Below are positions 23,640-28,601 of a DNA stretch of 28,601 bases, one piece after another. Origin of the DNA: Thermaceae bacterium (GTDB lineage: Bacteria > Deinococcota > Deinococci > Deinococcales > Marinithermaceae); assembly GCA_026985615.1 (NCBI GenBank), contig JALSQD010000068.1, forward strand, positions 1-28,601, written 5' to 3'. The position numbers were made by a program, and so were the translations under genes. The notes beneath the pieces were generated by a model, which was not told where the DNA came from, did not search any database, and saw only the letters and a program-made list of their open reading frames with translations. How positions within the stretch are numbered: the first letter of the stretch is position 1; every line of letters begins with the position of its first letter.

Positions 23640-24251
23640 TCAGCCGTTCTGCCGGGCCAGCCGGCCCAGGGCCTCGATGTCGAGGAGCATCACACGCCCG
23701 TAGCCCGACTTGATCAGGCCTTCGCGCGCGAGCTCGCCGATAACCTTGGTCACGGTTTCGCGCACCGACCCCACCGCCGAAGCGATCTCGTCGTGGGTGA
23801 CGTGGATCATCACCCGCCCACGGGGATCGCGCACGGCCAATGGAGTGTCCATGAAGCCGATCAGGGCCGCGGCGATGCGGTTCTTCAGGCGCTGGGCCAC
23901 GAGGCGCTGGATGGCGTCGTAGGTTTGGTTGAGCGCCTGGACGAGCTGGGCGGCGAGCTCGAGCGTCTCCTGCGGGCTCATCCGCGAAGGGTGGATCTGG
24001 GCGATGCGGGTGTCGGCGGCCGCCTCGGCGTGGTAGTCACGCTCGCCTCCGGCCAGGGCCTCCTCGCCGAAGTACTCGCCCGGCCGAACGAACCTGAGGG
24101 TCAGGGCGTTGCCGTCGTCATCGACGCTCTGAATGCGCACCAGCCCCGACTCGACTCGGTAGATGCGATCCTTCGGCCCCGAGGCGCCTGGGTAGAGAAT
24201 GATCTCCCCGGCGCGAAAGGCCAGGGTGTCGATGATGCTGCTTTGCGTCAC
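23640..24251 (-). CDS. Crp/Fnr-family transcriptional regulator
   Basis: The product is 203 aa from GTG 24251. An N-terminal cyclic-nucleotide-type beta roll (FRAGEIILYPGASGPKDRIYRVESGLVRIQSVDDDGNALTLRFVRPGEYFGEEAL) leads to a long dimer helix (LVQALNQTYDAIQRLVAQRLKNRIAAALI). The winged helix-turn-helix reads VTHDEIASAVGSVRETVTKVIGELAREGLI. No FNR-type cysteine cluster is present, and the cAMP-contact residues cannot be confirmed, so the ligand is unknown. GTG 24251 is preferred to the GTG at 24278 because GGGAGGG stands at the right distance and the earlier codon overlaps the -10 region. Its targets might include the adjacent flavoprotein remnant and its own promoter, where a palindrome is seen. 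Confidence 0.88.
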   Translation of the reverse strand: MTQSSIIDTLAFRAGEIILYPGASGPKDRIYRVESGLVRIQSVDDDGNALTLRFVRPGEYFGEEALAGGERDYHAEAAADTRIAQIHPSRMSPQETLELAAQLVQALNQTYDAIQRLVAQRLKNRIAAALIGFMDTPLAVRDPRGRVMIHVTHDEIASAVGSVRETVTKVIGELAREGLIKSGYGRVMLLDIEALGRLARQNG

Positions 24252-24268
24252 ATTTCCCTCCCCCTCAC

Positions 24269-24307
24269 AGGGTAGCACGGCCGGAGTACTAAGTAAACAA
24301 ATTTGTT
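24269..24307 (-). promoter_or_regulatory. crp-family promoter with AT-rich palindrome
   Basis: TTTACT (24297-24292) and TACCCT (24274-24269) are 17 bp apart. The perfect 12-bp palindrome AACAAATTTGTT (24296-24307) abuts and overlaps the -35. Its low GC content stands out in this genome. Autoregulation by the Crp-family product is the obvious hypothesis. Confidence 0.5.
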
Positions 24308-24310
24308 ATT

Positions 24311-24622
24311 TTATTTAACATTTTGCTGAACCCAGGCTAGATAGCGATCGAGCCCACGTTTTACCGGCAGCGCAAGCACCTCGGGCACCTCATAGGGGTG
24401 CAGCCCGCTGACGCGCGTTTCCAGCCGGGGGTAGGCCTCGGCCGTGGTCTTGGCCAGCAGCAGCCACTCGGCGTCTTCGTGCATCTCGCCCTGCCAGGTG
24501 TAGATTGAGGTGAGGCCGGGGACGAGGTTCACGCAGGCGGCCAGGCCTTCCTCGACCAGGGCGCGGGCGATCCGGCGGGCCGTCTCTTCGTCTGGGACCG
24601 TGATGAGTGCCACGTGTGTCAT
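24311..24622 (-). CDS. cutA: CutA1 divalent-cation tolerance protein
   Basis: This is a trimeric, very stable small protein linked genetically to copper and other divalent-metal tolerance. Its molecular role is unsettled. The product is 103 aa from ATG 24622. Family blocks are VALITVPDEETARRIARALVEEGLAACVNLVPGLTSIYTWQGE, DAEWLLLAKTT, HPYEVPEVLALPV and YLAWVQQ. ATG 24622 lies 6 nt behind TAAACT; the in-frame TTG at 24628 directly abuts the -10 and cannot be the start. It lies between gyrA and crp and has its own promoter. Confidence 0.93.
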   Translation of the reverse strand: MTHVALITVPDEETARRIARALVEEGLAACVNLVPGLTSIYTWQGEMHEDAEWLLLAKTTAEAYPRLETRVSGLHPYEVPEVLALPVKRGLDRYLAWVQQNVK

Positions 24623-24628
24623 GGTCAA

Positions 24629-24634
24629 AGTTTA
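24629..24634 (-). promoter_or_regulatory. -10 box of cutA (leaderless)
   Basis: TAAACT, 6 nt before the ATG and directly adjoining the gyrA terminator hairpin. The -35 region of this promoter would fall within the hairpin DNA. The same hexamer serves the PrcB-domain lipoprotein gene. Confidence 0.5.
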
Positions 24635-24661
24635 GCGCACCCGTCCGCCGGACGGGTGCGC
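24635..24661 (-). terminator. gyrA terminator
   Basis: This is a perfect 27-bp inverted repeat with 13-bp arms (GCGCACCCGTCCG) around one base. It begins 13 bp after the gyrA stop, and TAAACTTT follows on minus. It is a strong hairpin with a modest U-tract. Confidence 0.75.
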
Positions 24662-24674
24662 CGGGGTCCGTGCC

Positions 24675-27089
<2,415 letters not shown>

Positions 27090-27120
27090 GCTCCTCCTTA
27101 GACGTTTGGCTCAAGAAGAG

Positions 27121-27142
27121 GGCTGCACCCGGTGGCGCAGCC
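27121..27142 (-). other. Hairpin in the gyrA mRNA leader
   Basis: The arms GGCTGC and GCAGCC extend inward by one G-U and two G-C pairs, giving about a 9-bp stem in the 5' leader. It lies some 30 nt upstream of the ribosome site. It could affect mRNA stability or be read by supercoiling-dependent control. No function is shown. Confidence 0.35.
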
Positions 27143-27172
27143 GCTCGGAATCAGGCCTTCGCTCACTTATTC

Positions 27173-27178
27173 ATTATA
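27173..27178 (-). promoter_or_regulatory. -10 box of gyrA
   Basis: A perfect TATAAT in an AT-rich patch (27168-27183) just past the EVE gene stop. No good -35 is seen at 16-18 bp. It predicts a start near 27166. Confidence 0.6.
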
Positions 27179-27197
27179 ACAAACGCGAGCCATGCGC

Positions 27198-27659
27198 TTA
27201 GCCCACGTTTTTGGCGAGAGCAAGGAGCTTTTCGGCCACCGCCTCCTCCACCGGCATCACGCTCAGGCGGAAGCCGCGCTTCAGCAGCGGCAGCTCCTCG
27301 GCGGTGAAGTGCTCGCGCAGCTCGGCCAGCGGCACCATGCGGGGGAACTTCTCCACAAACTCGACCTCCACCGTCTGCCAGCGCGGGTTTTCCGGCGTGC
27401 TCTTCGGGTCGTAGTAGCAGCTTTCGGGGTCGAACTGGGTGGGGTCGACCACGCCGCTCTTTACAATGCGCATCAGCCCCACCACGCCCGGGGGCTTGGC
27501 GTTGGAGTGATAGAAGAAGGCCAGGTCCCCCTCCTGCATCTCGCGCAGGTAGTTGCGCGCCTGGTAGTTGCGCACGCCGTCCCAGATCTCGCGGCCGTCG
27601 CGCGCCAGGTCGTCGATCGAGTAGGCCGAGGGTTCCGACTTCATCAGCCAGTAGCGCAT
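27198..27659 (-). CDS. EVE-domain protein
   Basis: The product is 153 aa, close to a bare EVE domain. EVE belongs to the PUA-like fold, and members bind modified bases in DNA or RNA. Typical blocks are RYWLMKSEPSAYSIDDLARDG, WDGVRNYQARNYLREMQEGDLAFFYHSNAKPPGVVGLMRIVKSG, DPTQFDPESCYYDPKSTPENPRWQTVEVEFVEKFPRMVPLAELR, and GFRLSVMPVEEAVAEKLLALA. ATG 27659 lies 6 nt behind TATACT with no ribosome site, so it is probably leaderless. It is divergent from the glcD-like gene, with start codons 35 bp apart. No restriction or modification genes adjoin it here, so a housekeeping RNA-related role is as likely as defence. Confidence 0.9.
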   Translation of the reverse strand: MRYWLMKSEPSAYSIDDLARDGREIWDGVRNYQARNYLREMQEGDLAFFYHSNAKPPGVVGLMRIVKSGVVDPTQFDPESCYYDPKSTPENPRWQTVEVEFVEKFPRMVPLAELREHFTAEELPLLKRGFRLSVMPVEEAVAEKLLALAKNVG

Positions 27660-27665
27660 GAGCTG

Positions 27666-27688
27666 AGTATACCGGGGCGCGGTAGACT
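27666..27688. promoter_or_regulatory. Back-to-back leaderless promoters, EVE gene and glcD-like gene
   Basis: On minus, TATACT (27671-27666) is 6 nt from ATG 27659. On plus, TAGACT (27683-27688) is 6 nt from ATG 27695. Only 11 bp separate the boxes, so each -35 region falls on the other promoter's start site. Mutually exclusive firing is expected. Confidence 0.55.
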
Positions 27689-27694
27689 AACGGT

Positions 27695-28601
27695 ATGCCG
27701 GACGTGGCCGCGCTCGCAAGGGAACTGGGTTCGCACAAGGTGCTCCTCGACCGGACCGACCGCCTGCTCTACCGCTACGACGCCATCGCCGAGGGCGAGG
27801 TCCCGCTCGCGGTGGTCCTGCCCGAGACCACTGAGGACGTGGTGCGGTTCGTGCGCTGGGCCGCGCAAGCGGGCGTGCCGCTCGTGCCCCGCGGCGCGGC
27901 GAGCGGCCTCTCGGGGGGCGCGGTGCCGTTGGTGGAGGCGGTGGTCGTGGCCTTCACCCGCATGCGCGAGCTGCGGATCCACCCGGAGCGCCGCCTGGCC
28001 GAGGTGCAGCCGGGCGTGGTGACGCTCGAGATCAGCCGCGCCGCCGAGCCCCATGGCCTCTACTACCCGCCGGACCCGGCGAGCTACCGCCAGAGCACGA
28101 TCGGCGGCAACCTGGCCGAGAACGCCGGGGGGCCGCAATGTTTCAAGAAGGGCGTGACCGGCGACTACGTGGTCGAGCTCGAGTGGGTGGACGCCGCGGG
28201 CGAGGTCCACCGCGCCCGGCGCGAGGCTTACGACGTCGCGGGCCTGCTGGTGGGCAGCGAGGGCACGCTCGGGCTCATCACCCGCGCTTGGCTGCGGCTC
28301 GAGCCCAGTCCGCGCCGCACCCGCACCCTGATGGCCCACTTCCCCGAGGTGGGCGCGGCCGCGGAGGCCGTGAGCGAGGCGATCGCCCGTGGGGTGGTGG
28401 CGGCGAAGCTCGAGTTCATGGACCAGGCCTGCGTGCGGGCGGTCGAGGCCTCCTTCGGGCTGGGTCTGCCCACAGAAGCGGCGGCGGTGCTGCTGGTGGA
28501 CACCGACGGCGACGACCTGGAGGTGGTGGAGGAGGAGCTCGAGCTCGTGGCCGCGGCCTGCGAAGCACACGGCGGCACGGTCCACCGCGCTGCCGACGCC
28601 G
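27695..28601 (+). CDS. FAD-linked oxidase, GlcD type (partial, runs off the window)
   Basis: 302 codons are open from ATG 27695 to the window end with no stop. The FAD-binding PCMH-type domain is clear: VVLPETTEDVVRFVRWAAQAGVPLVPRGAASGLSGGAVP (the PP-loop contacting FAD pyrophosphate), STIGGNLAENAGGPQCFKKGVTGDYV, and VGSEGTLGLITRAWLRLEP. A FAD-oxidase C-terminal-type domain begins after about residue 210 (KLEFMDQACVRAVE). Such enzymes oxidise glycolate, D-lactate or similar 2-hydroxy acids. The exact substrate is not readable, and the glcE/glcF partners would be beyond the window. The start is 6 nt behind TAGACT, so the message is probably leaderless. Confidence 0.88.
   Translation, partial: MPDVAALARELGSHKVLLDRTDRLLYRYDAIAEGEVPLAVVLPETTEDVVRFVRWAAQAGVPLVPRGAASGLSGGAVPLVEAVVVAFTRMRELRIHPERRLAEVQPGVVTLEISRAAEPHGLYYPPDPASYRQSTIGGNLAENAGGPQCFKKGVTGDYVVELEWVDAAGEVHRARREAYDVAGLLVGSEGTLGLITRAWLRLEPSPRRTRTLMAHFPEVGAAAEAVSEAIARGVVAAKLEFMDQACVRAVEASFGLGLPTEAAAVLLVDTDGDDLEVVEEELELVAAACEAHGGTVHRAADA

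Noticed and set aside
27198..27659. EVE gene as part of a defence island
   Set aside because: Neighbours are gyrA and a glcD-like oxidase, and no restriction, methylase or toxin genes adjoin it.

Overview
This 28.6 kb window is GC-rich and densely coded. It looks like chromosomal DNA from the Deinococcus-Thermus phylum, most likely a marine member of the Thermaceae (Oceanithermus or Marinithermus type). The placement is an inference. It rests on the style of the proteins (for example the LivF P-loop GGNASGKST, a split methylmalonyl-CoA mutase and a PrcB-type lipoprotein) and on many start codons that lie 6-8 nt behind a TANNNT -10 box with no Shine-Dalgarno, which is the leaderless arrangement common in this phylum. 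I found no rRNA, tRNA, CRISPR array, insertion sequence or prophage.

Layout. Bases 1-584 are non-coding and repeat-filled: TAC-rich degenerate direct-repeat modules and an inverted pair of REP-like hairpins. Next come the large subunit of a B12-dependent acyl-CoA mutase (minus), a divergent secreted patatin/Omp85-barrel protein (plus), and recO (minus, convergent with and overlapped by the patatin frame). Divergent from recO is a histidine ammonia-lyase gene broken by an internal deletion. A small membrane protein, a radical SAM enzyme and folC follow on plus. A PrcB-domain lipoprotein on minus overlaps the end of folC.

From about 10.2 to 24 kb nearly everything is on the minus strand and concerns uptake or nitrogen: dppA-dppB-dppC (peptide import, no ATPases encoded here), livK-livH-livM-livG-livF (a complete branched-chain amino-acid importer), glnA, a secreted 5'-nucleotidase, a decayed ferredoxin/thioredoxin-reductase-like flavoprotein gene and a Crp-family regulator. 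The remainder is cutA, gyrA, an EVE-domain gene, and a divergent glcD-like FAD oxidase cut by the window end.

How the parts fit. Peptides and amino acids enter through Dpp and Liv, and GlnA assimilates ammonium. The mutase could take branched-chain breakdown products to succinyl-CoA. Histidine degradation through this hutH copy should be dead. Both transporter operons place a strong hairpin without a U-tract between the binding-protein gene and the first permease gene, which suggests the same way of making more binding protein than permease. I see no clearly new multigene system. The items most worth a second look are the overlapping divergent leaderless promoters, the two damaged genes, the patatin frame running antisense into recO, the palindromes over the crp and lipoprotein promoters, and the repeat block at the left end.
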